A stretch of DNA of 64,000 nt from Aricia agestis. Taxonomy: Eukaryota; Arthropoda; Insecta; Lepidoptera; Lycaenidae. The stretch covers positions 3,266,501 to 3,330,500 of the forward strand of contig NC_056423.1 in NCBI RefSeq assembly GCF_905147365.1, in the 5' to 3' direction. How positions within the stretch are numbered: position 1 is the first letter of the stretch; each line of letters starts with the position of its first letter. Of the stretch, positions 20,022-31,608 are shown one piece after another. Below the pieces are notes generated by a model. The model was not told the DNA's origin and ran no database searches. It was given only the letters and a program-made list of their open reading frames with translations. Position numbers and translations under genes: made by a program.

Positions 20022-21311
20022 GACTAAAATTAGCCAAATCAGTTCAGGCGTTATTGAGTTTTAGCGAGACTCACAAAATTTTAAATTCATTTTATTTAAT
20101 TAAGATAAATATTGAATATAGACTACCTGAGTTGATAACTACGTTTTGTGTACGTTATGGGAATATGTTTTGGAACCTTAAATGAAGATCCGACAGACTC
20201 GTTCATTTTGCCTTTAACCTTGCACAGCACAGATATTCTTTTGGGTCTTAAAAACCCATTCCTTCCTCAGCTCCAGTGGAAACGACGGCCGCACAAGAAA
20301 TACGTGTTTGATGAATCAAGAATAACAAGGATTAATCAACATTAATGTAGAGTTTGACAGAAAATATGAATTAGACCTAATGTCAAAAAATGATTCATAA
20401 AATTAAACTAAATTACTAATGTCATGAGTGCGAAAGACAGCCATTTTCGTGCAGCTCTACGGACCCCTAAGCTGGATGAATACAGCTGTGGAAAACTGTA
20501 AATTCACATACAGCTATTAAATTACAGTTTACTTGTAACGTGATTTTAATTGTTATAATGTTACGTTGGGAAATGTTTGCGCAGGATTTTGGCAATACGA
20601 ATAAAATTTGAGTAGGCAAACTATAAAGTTTTTCTATCTACCATATTTATAAGTCCATAATGTTACCAATATACAATGTGTCCCGACACGTCTAGTGTCC
20701 GAGCAATAATGTATAGCATATTTTATCGAAAAATTGTCCCTCAAATTTTTACTCTTTCTCACACTCGTTCGAAAACTTTTTCTAAATACCTGACTCAGAG
20801 AAGGCTTGGTCCAGTTACTCGTTGACCGTTGTGTAAATGTTTTATTACTAAGGGCCTACCGTTTACTTAATCGCGAAATACAAAACAATTTCTACAGCCA
20901 ATCACCCTAAATCCACACAAGCCACGACACAAAAACCAGCTTTCCACCATTGTGTGGTACCACCACAAACCACCACTATCTACGTCCATCAGCGTAGTTA
21001 AGTAAACGTATGCTGTTTTTGCCTCGTCTCCCTTGATGTTTCCCTATAATTGTAGAATTTCGAAGTTTTATGAATTTTCGACCCATCCCTAAAAAGTGCA
21101 CAACGCCGCCTAATAAGTTTTCACTCCAAAAATGGTCGCTGAGCATTAGTGTACTAAGTTAACCCAATTTTTTTTTGTTAAATTTTGAATGCGGTCTTGT
21201 TCTAAATGATCTAAATAACATAACTGCATTCATAACTCAATACGTAATTTTTTGTGGGTTAGCACACGAATGCTTAACAGCGTCCAAATAACTTATTTAT
21301 GTAGATCTTTA
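20022..21311. other. F fragment then unannotated DNA
   Basis: 20022-20090 is the 5' portion of element F on the minus strand. From there to 21311 I see AT-rich DNA with no repeat family or gene. Confidence 0.5.
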
Positions 21312-21520
21312 CCTCATACTCACTAATATTAAAAATGCGAAAGTGTGTCCGCCTGTAACGTCTTCATGGCCAAAACCCTGATACGATTTTGCTAAAATTT
21401 GATATGGATATTCTTTGAATCCCGGGAAAGGACATAGGATACTTTTTAACCCGGAAAAATTTATACTTCCCGTGCGATAAACGCATTTTGACGAAACGGA
21501 GTTTCAGGTGTCATCTACTG
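21312..21520 (+). mobile_element. Helitron-like element D, copy
   Basis: CATACTCACTAATATTAAAA, AAATGCGAAAGTGTGTC, CCCGGGAAAGGACATAGG, ending TTCAGGTGTCATCTA. Confidence 0.7.
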
Positions 21521-21550
21521 TCGTATAAGCTGAGAAAAATATCCATATAT

Positions 21551-22034
21551 AGAGGATTCCACACCTCCGTTTTTCCATACAAACGCTGTCCCCTGTTTCC
21601 TCCCTGGATAATGCCGGTAGAGTTATAATTTTTTTCCTGAATATCTATGGCCACTATTAGCATGTCCCTATGTTTTCTTTTTTTTCATAATTTTATTATT
21701 AAAAAAGATAAGAACGTCCAAAAACCCAAAAAAATGGCAAGATTTTCCTCTGTGTTTAAACACCCAGGAAACAAAACTGGCTAAAATATACAAAAAAAAA
21801 AAAATATAGGAACACAGCTCAAGCCTTGCTTTAATTCCTAATGAAAAAAATACTTAAATCGGTTAAGTTTTGGAGAAGGAATCAGCGGACAACGAATCGA
21901 AGATTTTCTGTTCTTTTATTAGAACTTTTGTCGTATTGTCTTTATCGCGCTCTGCAGTGGGAGACTTGAGATTGGTGAGACAGCAATACATTTTCAAATA
22001 CCTATTTTCAATTTCTCTCGCCCCTGGTGTATCC
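21551..22034. mobile_element. Element Q, copy 2
   Basis: AGAGGATTCCACACCTCCG to CCCCTGGTGTATCC. Longer than copy 1 because it keeps ATGCCGGTAGAGTTATAA and adjacent bases. Open frames here on both strands are short and unrelated to known proteins. Confidence 0.75.
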
Positions 22035-22521
22035 GGACTCTTGACTACAATTTTCGATGATAGTGAAAATAATAAAATAGGCAAATTAGATTAAATTAAC
22101 CTGATATCGTATCGAGATTAACTCCATATAATAGAGACGCCAATCAAGTCTACAATTTCAAGTTACTTTTGGTAATATGAATCACCTAAAACTGCTTGTA
22201 AGGTCGGATATAATTAAGTTGGTGTTTGTGTGTGTCTAAAATTAGAGCTTAGACAAAGTCGTATTATTTAGATTTTAGAATCCTAAACTGTGAAAATTTG
22301 TCTAAGCTCCAATAGCAGCAGTGCTATACTTTGTCAACAATAAATGCCATACTGGAATAAAAATCCTTTAGATACAGGTGAGTTTGTATTTCACCACCTG
22401 CATCTAGAATTTAGATGTATTTGCTGAAAGTTTTTATAATAAAAACTGAACTACAAGTTCAGTTTTCAGATAATTATACTTTTTTTTTTGTGTAATACTA
22501 CGAGTACATCTAAATCGCTTT
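22035..22521. other. No gene
   Basis: AT-rich. One small hairpin at 22442-22466 (AAAACTGAACT, loop ACA, exact inverse). Confidence 0.5.
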
Positions 22522-22870
22522 AACGCCTTCGTGGCCCAGTGGTTTGGAGCGTGACTCTTGCCATTGAGGTCGTGGGTTCGACTCCCGCGTTAGAAACATA
22601 TTATTTCCAAGTTTGGTTAGGGCAATGCAGGCTGATCATCGGATTGTTTGACAAGTAAGATGATCCATGCGTCGGATGGGCATGTAAAAAGTCGGTCCTG
22701 CGCCTGGCCTCTCGTCAGTCGTGTCCCACTGGGTTATGTGAGTAAAGGAATAGAATGCTCTTGTGTACTGCGCACACACTTGGGCACTATAAAAATTACT
22801 TCTCCGTAACTGGCTTGGTTTCAATGAAACCGGCCACCGTCACAGAAACCGGTGTGGGAGTTATTATCAT
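22522..22870 (+). mobile_element. SINE B, copy 3, plus strand
   Basis: GCCTTCGTGGCCCAGTGGTT, B box GGTTCGACTCC, body and GTGTGGGAGTTATTAT tail. Not a functional tRNA: the head runs directly into the SINE body. Confidence 0.9.
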
Positions 22871-23200
22871 TAAACCGGTTTAGCGGCTTAAGCGCGAATA
22901 TATAATAGATAGACAGACATACATTCGCATTTATAATACTTGTACCATTGCCCTTTAGTTCATATTTCAAACTAGAAGTTCAGGGACGTGATACACCTAA
23001 TAATAATAAGTTGCGTCAAAATGTATTACTGTCGAGTGTGAGACGCGTGTCTGATGTGCGGACAGACCGACAGATTGACACTGATTATATATTAATAAAT
23101 TGATAACACGAATTACATTACACAATGTTTTATTAGTGTTGCTTCATTATTGATATCAATAAAGGCCATGAGATTTTATTTGTATGTGTTAGTCTGCTTT
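22871..23200. other. No gene
   Basis: About 330 bp of AT-rich DNA. A TGTTTTATTAGTGTTG word at 23125 also occurs near 17942. Confidence 0.5.
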
Positions 23201-23690
23201 AGGCTCAATTTATACCGGCGCGGAATGGACTGGAATGGAAGCGCCAATTTCGCCTCATGACGCGGGAATTCACTGGAATGCTCGAGCATTTTCGCGAATT
23301 CCCAAGTCATGAGGACATCCCATTGTTTAGTCTGTATCTTTTACTTTACTAGTTCCCGCCACTTCCCGCGGATTCCACAGACGGCACCGGAGAATTCTCG
23401 AGAATTCGGCGGAAGAAGCGAGCGCAAGTTTTTGGCTCGTATTTAATATGTGTGTATACTATATTTTTTTTAAACGGGCTTTGGCCCACCACACATTCCC
23501 ACCACTGTATCTCCTGTGTCGCCAGGATCGACAGCGGTATCCATCCACGAAAACCCTTTGATATGATCTCAGGGAGCCCGAGGGACATGCTAAAACTGTG
23601 TGTATACTATTGATATAAAGTTCATCATACTATGCACAATTCCGTTGCAAAGAGCTGCTTCCATTCCATTCCACGGCGAAGTAAATAGAG
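23201..23690. mobile_element. MITE-like element with GGAATGG words, carrying repeat L (-)
   Basis: Left GGCTCAATTTATACCGGCGC then GGAATGGACTGGAATGG; right CCATTCCATTCCACGGCG near 23660. In between, 23470-23592 is repeat L on the minus strand (GGCTTTGGCCCACCACACA). The outer boundaries are approximate. Confidence 0.5.
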
Positions 23691-23816
23691 CAGCCGAAAG
23701 TTTATCAATTTACCTACTACTAGGACGAAATCTTCCTACTAGGACCTGGTGGCTGGTTAAAAGTATTACATACGATAGTACCAATGGTACATTATACAAT
23801 ACATTCAATAACTAGG

Positions 23817-23866
23817 ACAATCAGAAGAGTTTCAGGTGCGTTGCCGGCCTTTTAAAAGAGAATACG
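23817..23866 (-). repeat. SINE A fragment
   Basis: CAGGTGCGTTGCCGGCCTTT only; both ends missing. Confidence 0.7.
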
Positions 23867-24261
23867 CTCTCTTCTTGGCGGTTTGCAGGTCGTATTGGTC
23901 CGGGAATACTGCTGGCCACATGTAATTCTAACGATCTCAAATGTGACCAACATTTTTAGGTACTAAATCTCGTGAAAAAACAAAAACTACTAAGTTTTGG
24001 AACGTAGTCAAAAATTACCATTAAAGGCATTCTTTCTTTTTTTCGGCCAAAGGCGTTGCGACCTCTAAGCCTATAATAACAAACTAAAAGCATCATCTAA
24101 AAGCTATAATTTAGTCTGAAACACAATTAACTTTAGTGGTTTGTTTGCAAATCCTGCCAATGTCAAACAAAACACAGTCATTATGAATTGCGTGCAGTCC
24201 TTGGCGATTCGTGACGATTTTAACATTTCTCTTTTATGAGAAGGTTAATTCTTGGAAAGAA
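23867..24261. other. No gene
   Basis: No repeat family or coding sequence recognised. Confidence 0.45.
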
Positions 24262-24835
24262 ACATAGGACACCAAACAGACGGACTGACAACGAAGTCTT
24301 AGTAATAGGGTCCCGTTTTTACCCTTTGGGTACGGAACCCTAAAAAAATTTCCACTCCTCCCGAAAAAAAAGAAACAACAGCAGCAGGCGTGGTAAAAAT
24401 TCGTGGCACAATTTCGTTGTAAAAATATATATACTATAATCCTTCCTCTCCTATGTTTAGCCGGCGGTCTTATAATCTGCATCCGTCTTACGAATTTTCG
24501 ATCTCGTAACGTGTCGAGAAAGAACATAATCGGCTAAGTGCGAGTCGGATTCGCGCACGAAGGGTTCCATACGGAACCACCACCATACGGTTGCAGAGCA
24601 AAAATAGGCCAAAAATTCTGTTTTTTATATGGGAGGTAAGGTAAACCCCCCCTTACATTTTTACTTTATTTTAATATTATTATTAATTATTGAAGCACTC
24701 CTACAATTAAGGCCTTTATAAAAAATTTCCAGTACTTTGAGGTTTGAATCCCGGGAAAGCACTATATACTTTTTATCCCGAAAAAATGCACGGTTCCCTC
24801 GCGATAGCCGAATTTGGCGCTACGGAGTGGCCTAC
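24262..24835 (+). repeat. Rearranged repeat H (3' end, then 5' end) and D fragment
   Basis: 24262-24347 ends GGGTACGGAACCCTAAAAA; 24526-24722 starts CGGCTAAGTGCGAGTCGG, so the two halves of H are in swapped order. 24735-24835 is part of element D (TTGAATCCCGGGAAAGC). Confidence 0.65.
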
Positions 24836-25117
24836 TTTATAGTAATAAAAAGACATAGAGCCTAGCCGGTTAGTAGAGTTAGAGCAAAAAGATAAATAAT
24901 TATTAGTTCCCGTTATTTTTTATTTTAAACCGACATACACCTTAAAGGGGGAGGTTATTATTGTGGTTAGCTGACCGCAGATCGACGTGGTATTGTTTAT
25001 TATTGTGGAAGATGAGACGCACACAAACGCAATGTCGCAATTTGTGGTCCAACATTACGTGGTCTTTCTTGGATGGTCTCATCATCACCATGGTGGTGCA
25101 TCAAGTTAGTCTTTAGT

Positions 25118-25346
25118 TCATCACAAGTACTATCAGAGAAGTTGACTCAAGCCGATGGCGGATCTACGTAATTTGGTCGCGTTATGCCACACACAGACCC
25201 TACGAAGGAGACCCACGTTCAGTAGTAGACGGCAATAGGCTGATTATGATGATGTCACAGCCGACAGATCATAACGTGTCATAACTAACATTGAATTGAA
25301 ATAACCCGACCAAATGACGTAGGTCCACCATCTATCTTAATATCAA
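25118..25346. mobile_element. MITE I, copy 1, with internal insertion
   Basis: Starts AGTACTATCAGAGAAGTTGA; keeps AACATTGAATTG and CCGACCAAATGACGTAGG of the family (46006, 57892, 30603) but has about 65 extra bases near 25200-25250. Confidence 0.6.
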
Positions 25347-25445
25347 TTTATCTAATATTATAGTAAATTAAATGCAGAAAAACATCGCCCGGAAAACCGT
25401 TGAGTAAATTTTCATTTTGTAACAGCAATGCAACGGGCAGCAGGC

Positions 25446-25535
25446 CAGCCCCGGATTTATAAATAGGCCGTATAGGCCGCGGACTTGGGGCGGCAGCGTC
25501 CTAGGGGGCGACAGCGTCCATAGGGCGCCTCGCAC
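25446..25535 (+). repeat. hAT MITE fragment (CAG..CTGGATTTATA family)
   Basis: CAGCCCCGGATTTATAAATA and CGGCAGCGTCCTAGGGG are shared with the complete copy at 29226-29388. Confidence 0.65.
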
Positions 25536-25574
25536 CAGTCCAACTTTGTGTCAAACTCTTTATAAAGTTAAGTA

Positions 25575-25728
25575 AGTAATCTATAATATAAAAATAAGTC
25601 GCTGAATGTGTTGCTAAGCACAAAACTCGAGAACGGCTGAACGGATTGGGCTAATTTTAGTCTTAAAATATTCGTAGAAGTGCAGGGAAGGTTTTTAAGT
25701 GACACGAAGTTCACCGGGACAGCTAGTT
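25575..25728 (+). mobile_element. Helitron-like element F, copy
   Basis: GGCTGAACGGATTGGGCTAA, TTTTAGTCTTAAAATATTCG, ending GGGACAGCTAGT (CTAG terminus). Confidence 0.6.
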
Positions 25729-25813
25729 ATTCATAAAAGTCTCTAAATGCGACTGACAGGCACAATACAGTTTTAAAACACTGGTTACTTCGTTTAAAGA
25801 ATCAAGACTTATA

Positions 25814-27120
25814 CGAGGGCTGCTATTTATGTATCCGGAACTGGCCACTTACAAGAACAATATTTAAAAAGTAATTACAACATTTGAAAATAGAACTCTT
25901 TGGTTGAAGAATACATTTTGTTTCATGTGACTGTCAATTATTTTTCCATTGTGGCGTCATTTTGAAAATTGCGTGTCTTCATTTGCCATGGATTTAACGC
26001 GTGAACATTTTCGTGCAATGATTTACTACGATTTTCGGCGTGGGCTAAATCAACAACAGTGCTTTATTCAACTCACCGCAACTTTTGGAGATGAAGCACC
26101 ATCAAAAACCACTGTTTATCACTGGTACAGTGAGTTTAATCGTGGGCGGTCTATGCTCACGGATGAAAATAAAGAAGGTCGCCCATAAACAGCTGTTGTC
26201 CCACAAAATATAGATGCTGTGCGGGAACTAATAATGCGTGATCGTCATGTTACATATCGCGAGATAGAGGCGTCCTTAGGTAATATGACGATAGGAATAA
26301 GTATGACGAGCATACATAAGATATTACACGAACATTTGGCTGTAAAAAAAATATGTTCGCGTTGGATTCCGCACAACTTGACAATCGATCAAAAACGGGC
26401 TCGTGTCGATTGGTGCAAAAAAATGATAAAAAAATACAACCGTGGTACGTCAAAAGCCGTTTATAATATCTACACAGGTGATGAATCTTGGATCTATGCA
26501 TATGACCCCGAAACTAAACAACAGTCAACGGTGTGGGTGTTCCAAGATGAGCCGAAACCAACAAAAGTTACTCGTGCAAAAAGTACTTTGAAGCAAATGG
26601 TCGCCTGTTTTTTTGGAATTAATGGACATGTGGCTACAGTGCCATTAGAGAATCGTAAAACGGTTAATTCTGAATGGTATACGACCATTTGTTTACCAGA
26701 AGTCTTTGAAGAAATAAGAAAGGACAACCGACAACGCAGAATCATATTACATCACGACAATGCTAGCTGTCACACCTCAGCTGAAACAACTCAGTTTTTG
26801 GAGGGTCAAAAGATCGAATTGACTGGTCATCCGCCGTACAGCCCTGATTTGGCACCTAACGATTTCTTTTTATTTCCATACGCGAAGAACAAATTACGTG
26901 GTCAACGTTTTTCGAGCCGCGAAGAGGCTGTTGATGCGTTCAAAATGCACGTTTTGGAGATACCTCAATCAGAATGGAAAAAGTGCTATGAAAATTGGTT
27001 CCAGCGTATGCAAAAGTGTGTCGATCATCGCGGCGAATATTTTGAAAAGCAATAAAACCATATTAAATGATATATGTTTGTTTCTTTTTTTAATTCCGGA
27101 TACATAAATAGCAGCCCTCG
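25814..27120 (+). mobile_element. mariner transposon, 1,307 bp, near-intact
   Basis: Perfect 27-bp terminal inverted repeats at 25814-25840 and 27094-27120 (outer part CGAGGGCTGCTATTTATGTA), each flanked by the target dinucleotide TA. Length and layout are those of a full mariner. Contains one transposase frame interrupted by a single stop. Exact ends and an otherwise open frame suggest a recent insertion. Confidence 0.97.
25988..27055 (+). pseudogene. mariner transposase (DD34D), one in-frame stop
   Basis: A DNA transposase that would bind the element's inverted repeats and cut and paste it at TA. ATG at 25988 (MDLTREHFRAMIYYDFRRGL), N-terminal helix-turn-helix region to about residue 115, then the DDE/D domain. 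Seen: D165 in TGDESW, D257 in HHDNASCHTS and D292 in PPYSPDLAPNDFFLFP, exactly 34 residues between the last two, the mariner signature. Codon 67 (26186-26188) is TAA within KEGRP-stop-TAVV; the frame is otherwise continuous for 355 codons. A 4-5-residue insertion (NMTIG, near residue 100) beside ISMTSIHKIL looks like a small local duplication. Translation could in principle restart after the stop, but the DNA-binding N-terminus would be missing, so this copy is probably inactive. Confidence 0.95.
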
Positions 27121-27402
27121 TAAATCATCCACAACGCACATTAAAATGACAGGCCTTTTTTACCGTAAGTATTTATCACTGAATAATAAAAAAAATATCT
27201 TAATGAACGCCATGAAATAATAGTTTACTTAAAAGTGGCAACAATTGTGTCGTAAATTAACAGAATGAGTTTATTATTAATAATAGTTATATTATATGTG
27301 AGGCTAAGTAATAGCTTATCGCAGGTCATCGCTGGGGGGAGGCTGGGGATCTAACGTCTTATAAAAAATTATAACCACAAAAAATTAAAAAATAAGAACT
27401 CG

Positions 27403-27452
27403 ATACAAAACTCTAAAACCCTCTATGATTAGAGGGTATTAGAGTTTTGTAT
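27403..27452. repeat. 23-bp hairpin, 4-nt loop
   Basis: Arms 27403-27425 and 27430-27452 (ATACAAAACTCTA..CCCTCTA), one mismatch, loop TGAT. Confidence 0.93.
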
Positions 27453-27533
27453 GAATCCTGATGGATTCAAAATATTGAAACTATGAAGCCACTAGAAGTT
27501 GCTTATAACTTTTCATGAAATAGATAAACCTGC

Positions 27534-27705
27534 CCCCTTACACAAAGTATCTTTCGTTAAAAACGATGACAAAATATATGCGGTTTGACATAAGTCATCG
27601 CTAAATGACATTTCGCTTGCAAAGACTAATGTAAAATCCCATACATTTTGATAACGAATTTCGTCATCGCTTTTAACGAGAGGGACTTTGGCTACGGTCT
27701 CAGAT
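27534..27705. mobile_element. Palindromic element O
   Basis: AAAGTATCTTTCGTTAAAAA, then CGATGAC, at the left is mirrored by GTCATCGCTTTTAACGAGAG and GGACTTTGGC at the right. A related single arm is at 9150-9193. Confidence 0.6.
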
Positions 27706-27875
27706 TTTTCAGCACTGAGTGGGGTAATGGCGCTGCTACATACACTCTCGATCATGTCAAACTAGATTAAAATCGCACCACCCGTTTGGATGCTACGATG
27801 CCACGGACGTACATTCATAGACAGACACGACAAATGAATAACAACCTTCTTTTTCGTCGGGGTTACAATTTTAGT

Positions 27876-28452
27876 TAAGGCTGCCTTCACATTACGTCGC
27901 GAGCCGCGCGGCAGCCGCGCGACTCGTTTTAGTATAGCAGTCGCGCGGCTGCTGCACTACTCGCCGCGACTTAAGGCGAGGATAAACCCCAATTTGTTAT
28001 TCCGTGACTCCCGGTTTACCTAGTTCCAATATAATAACGAAGTGTTAAAAAATATGAGATATAAAGCACAATATTTAAAATACCTTAAACCATAAACATT
28101 TTAATAAAACGTAATACTTTGGCTGTAATTAATTTACAAACTCACCTCTGAAAAAACTCTATTTCGTCGAAATATAAGTATTAACTAGGATAATTATACA
28201 TTTTATTTGAATAAATTGTTAGTAAATCTATATTAAAACTTCTTTAACCGAACACTTTTGTTTCTTAATATTTATTTCCAAAGATATTTAAAAAAAACAT
28301 GAAAAATAGCGAAGATCCGCCAGAGTTGTTACAGTTTTATGCTAAGCTAAAATGAATCTTATTGCGATGCGTATACGCCTGGTCTTTGGTTGTGTGCAAG
28401 GTTATCGTTTTTGATTGAGATTAATCCCTGCCTTAATGTAAAGGCAGCCTAA
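27876..28452. mobile_element. Harbinger-like non-autonomous element, TAA target site
   Basis: Element 27879-28449 (571 bp), ends GGCTGCCTTCACATTA/TAATGTAAAGGCAGCC, flanked by TAA on both sides. The 3-bp TWA target is typical of PIF/Harbinger. 27900-27975 holds a GC-rich inverted repeat (GTCGCGAGCC..., CAGTCGCGCGGCTGC). No transposase. Confidence 0.75.
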
Positions 28453-29217
28453 TAGAGACATAGAGACAATTTCCCTCAAAAATAACCCCCAAAAACTGGT
28501 TACTTTTTTGCGGAAAATGTATGAATCCCTCAAAATCCCTTATCAAATAGACAAAGCCGCAGAAAACGTCTAGTACTCAAAATATTTAACTAAAAAGCTA
28601 AGTAATCATTAGAAGCATACCCAGTGTCCCCTTGTGTGAGAACTGCCAACAATCGTCCAGCCTTGCGCTAACACCTCAACAATGACGAGATAAACTTAGC
28701 TATTCCATAATTCTATTATAATTCCATAATTGCAATTAGCGGACCTTCGCCGGATACTAATTGGTATGTGGGACGCACGTGCTTGTATTTTGGCCACTGG
28801 TGTATAGAACGACAAAATGTTTTGGCGCAAGGATGATATTTGCGTCTAGCATGCGTCCAACGAGATATCTCACTCTCGAATGTCTACTCTCGATAAAAAT
28901 GTGTTCTCATGTTAGGGCTCGCTAATTTTGACGACAGGTCTACACGAGAAAAAATGTATGTCATGTTGTGTCAAAGAGACAAACCATCAAACATCGAGAA
29001 TGGCCAGACCAGGCAGAATCTTATTCTTTCGAATTGCTCCCGATAAGTATTTTCCGCTGCGCCCCAGAGATGTTTTCCAATGTCGTAAAAAAATCTACAG
29101 CCGAACATAATAATATAACCTTCTCCTTTTTGGAAGCCAGTTAAAAAACAAGGGTGCAGTTATAAAAAAGGCTATTTACGGCACTGGGCGCACTGTAAAG
29201 TGCGTGTGGCATATTCT
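28453..29217. other. No gene
   Basis: 28847-28875 (CTAGCATGCGTCCAACGAG, ATATCTCAC) resembles the sequence just left of the hAT fragment at 12285. Nothing else recognised. Confidence 0.45.
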
Positions 29218-29396
29218 CAAAGGATCAGCTCTGGATTTATAAAAAGGCCGTATAGGCCGCGACCTAAGGGCGGCAGCATCCTAGGGGGGCAGCCACGGCA
29301 GCGTCCTAGGGCCGCGCAGATTTCGTATAGGGGGCGGCGGAAATATAGTGGCCCCTAATAAACATTAAACAATATAAATCTGGCACTGCAAAGGAT
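29218..29396. mobile_element. hAT MITE with perfect 8-bp target duplication
   Basis: Element 29226-29388 (163 bp), ends CAGCTCTGGATTTATA and its imperfect inverse TATAAATCTGGCACTG, flanked by CAAAGGAT at 29218-29225 and 29389-29396. Confidence 0.9.
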
Positions 29397-29527
29397 CATA
29401 CAATTTTATAGCATTTCATAGCATACCTAGCATATTCATGCTAGGTAGCTGTAGGAACGCAGGCTGAGTGTCTCAAATATCTACGCAATAGGTGTGACAT
29501 TTTGTGTTCTTGATTACTGATAACTAG

Positions 29528-30120
29528 ACATCGGATTATATGCATTTGCATACTTGCATATTATGCAAATGCATATAGTGTCACTTTTTAGGCGATAGTG
29601 CATATTTTGGCAATTTTTCGTTGATAGTACATATTTCGGTAGTTTTATGCCCTCGTAGTCTCCAAACTAGCTATCATGACACACACCAAGGCCACAAAAC
29701 AGAGGTACGATAGATCAAAACACTTCAAATATGTGGCTCCATTCCCATTTAAAGAATGCAATACAGCCAATAGGTACAATATCTTTCTAGAAACGAAAAA
29801 GAAGGTACAATATCTTTCTTTGTAGTTGGAAACATTAGTAAAAAATTTGAATAAAGTAGTTACCGATTTAATAAACTTCCATGGGAATTAAGATTGCAAT
29901 TGGAAAATATTGGTACAAAATTATTATTGGTGCTGTATAAGAAATTAAAAATCCTGGATTTGATGAAATTTAAAAAATTGGCGCTTTTATCCACCGGAAA
30001 AATCTTCAAAAAAATAATAAATTTTAATATTAAGTCACTTTTGATTGTGCATATTTTGTGCATATTTCAGCCATTTTGGCACTTTGATCGTGCATAATAT
30101 AATCAGATCCGAGATAATCC
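29528..30120. mobile_element. Element with ATCGGATTAT ends and reiterated TGCATA words
   Basis: ATCGGATTAT near 29530 and ATAATCCGAT near 30114 are inverted. The left side has TATGCATTTGCATA / TATGCAAATGCATA as a hairpin. GTGCATATTTTG-like words recur at both ends. About 590 bp, only short unrelated frames. Confidence 0.5.
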
Positions 30121-30602
30121 GATTTCTACTGATAACAATATTTTACACCATTTTACATCAATTTCTGCGAGAACGACTTTGCTAACATTAGATATTAACA
30201 TACAATCTAGTGCCTAAGCGTTGTAATAGTTACAGATCTTCTTAGTATTACAACACTTTGTTATTTGTTATTGTTCTGTTACACTTTAAAACTAATTTGC
30301 CTTGTGTAGATATAGGAAATAGTTAGAAATGACATCAAAATGTAACAAAATAACAAATTAATTTAAAATGTTTAAATTAAGAAGTTTTACTCGAGACCAA
30401 CTGCTTCAAAAAGTTTTTTATACGCTCAAAAATATTATTTTTCTAAAATATAACTATAATGGCGATTGCACGCTAAGCACGGCCACCATAGAGTTTCTTT
30501 AATCGGAAGAATAGTCATAACGACTGGCAAAATAAATCTATTGTTTTGTTCCTAAAATCTGTCAGACTTTCTTTTCCTTTTTTATTGTGCTCATGCTAAG
30601 CT
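30121..30602. other. No gene
   Basis: AT-rich; no family recognised. Confidence 0.45.
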
Positions 30603-31125
30603 TGTACCATCGAGGAAATTGATTCCTAGGCAGTTGATGGACCTACGTCATTTGGTCGGCTTATGTCAATTCAATGTTAGCTGTGATCGGTCGGATGGGG
30701 AGTCTTAACGCGACTTTACTAAAAGTAGTATTCGAATCAAGACGACCGCGACGCGAGACCACGACTCGAGACCGCGACCGGCGTCCGCGACCCACGCTTT
30801 ATAGAAGTGCTGACGGATGCACGCGACCCATCGCGCGACGTGTGGGCGTGGCCTGCCGGCGACTGGCGTCGCGCGACCCAGTCGCTCACAAGGCAGTGCC
30901 GTGGCGTGACAGATACAAAATGGCCGCGTTTTCTTTGCACGAAGACTAATTACGAGTTTCTTATAAGTCGTACGACTCGGTCGCGTAGATTCGTAAGTAG
31001 CTGTCGCCCCGCACCTGCAACCGATTGCCGGTCGCGGTCTCGGGTCGTGGTCTCTTGTCGCGGTCGTCTCGATTCGAATGCTATCTTTAGGTCAAACATC
31101 TGCCTAGGTATCAACTTCTCTGATA
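30603..31125. mobile_element. MITE I split by a GC-rich foldback element
   Basis: Left part 30603-30726 (ACCATCGAGGAAATTGATTC ... GCGACTTTACTAAAAG) and right part 31086-31125 (TCTGCCTAGGTATCAACTTC) are one MITE I. Between them, about 30727-31082, is a foldback unit with ~53-bp arms: ATTCGAATCAAGACGACCGC ... CGACCGGC and its inverse with a few mismatches. The foldback is much more GC-rich than anything nearby. Confidence 0.75.
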
Positions 31126-31126
31126 T

Positions 31127-31174
31127 GTTTCCTTGTTTTTGTACTACCTATAGGTAGTACAAAAACAAGGAAAC
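31127..31174. repeat. Perfect 48-bp palindrome
   Basis: GTTTCCTTGTTTTTGTACTA continuing to CC, then TA|TA and the exact inverse; no spacer. Confidence 0.97.
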
Positions 31175-31261
31175 AAGGACACCTTTTCGCCTGTTCTATG
31201 CCTACTTTTATACCTTTATACCTCCTTTCAAGCCATCATAGGAAATGCTATGTCATTTAGT

Positions 31262-31520
31262 TACAATGGTGCCAGCCTATCACGGTGTGGCGGTATTCAA
31301 GCCAGCACGGAGCCACAAAGGAATTGAACCTGTGACTCAATATGACATTTACTTAGGGCTGCCCCATCTATATTTTCTTGGTCTATGATTTTTTAATTGA
31401 CAGGTCACACAGATCAGAAAAATCCATATTTACTAATACTATAAAATATGTGAAAGTGTCTTCTTTCTTTCTGTCCGTCTGTTATCTCGTCACGCGTAAG
31501 CGGTTTTTATTTATTTGGTA
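31262..31520. repeat. SINE-like head fragment (-) and D fragment (+)
   Basis: 31310-31345 reads, on the minus strand, GTCACAGGTTCAATTCC (B-box-like). 31424-31520 is the 5' part of element D (TTTACTAATACTATAAAATA, TGTCCGTCTGTTATCTCG). Confidence 0.5.
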
Positions 31521-31608
31521 GTGTCGACATAGTATGTGAGACAGGAAAAGACAGGATTTTCCACGAAGTTGGCTGTTGGGGCGTCATGGTTTCATATTAT
31601 AAATCAAG

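Noticed and set aside
29860..30097. Paired 67-codon frames on opposite strands
   Set aside because: AT-rich shadow frames inside a repetitive element with TGCATA words; no homology recognised.
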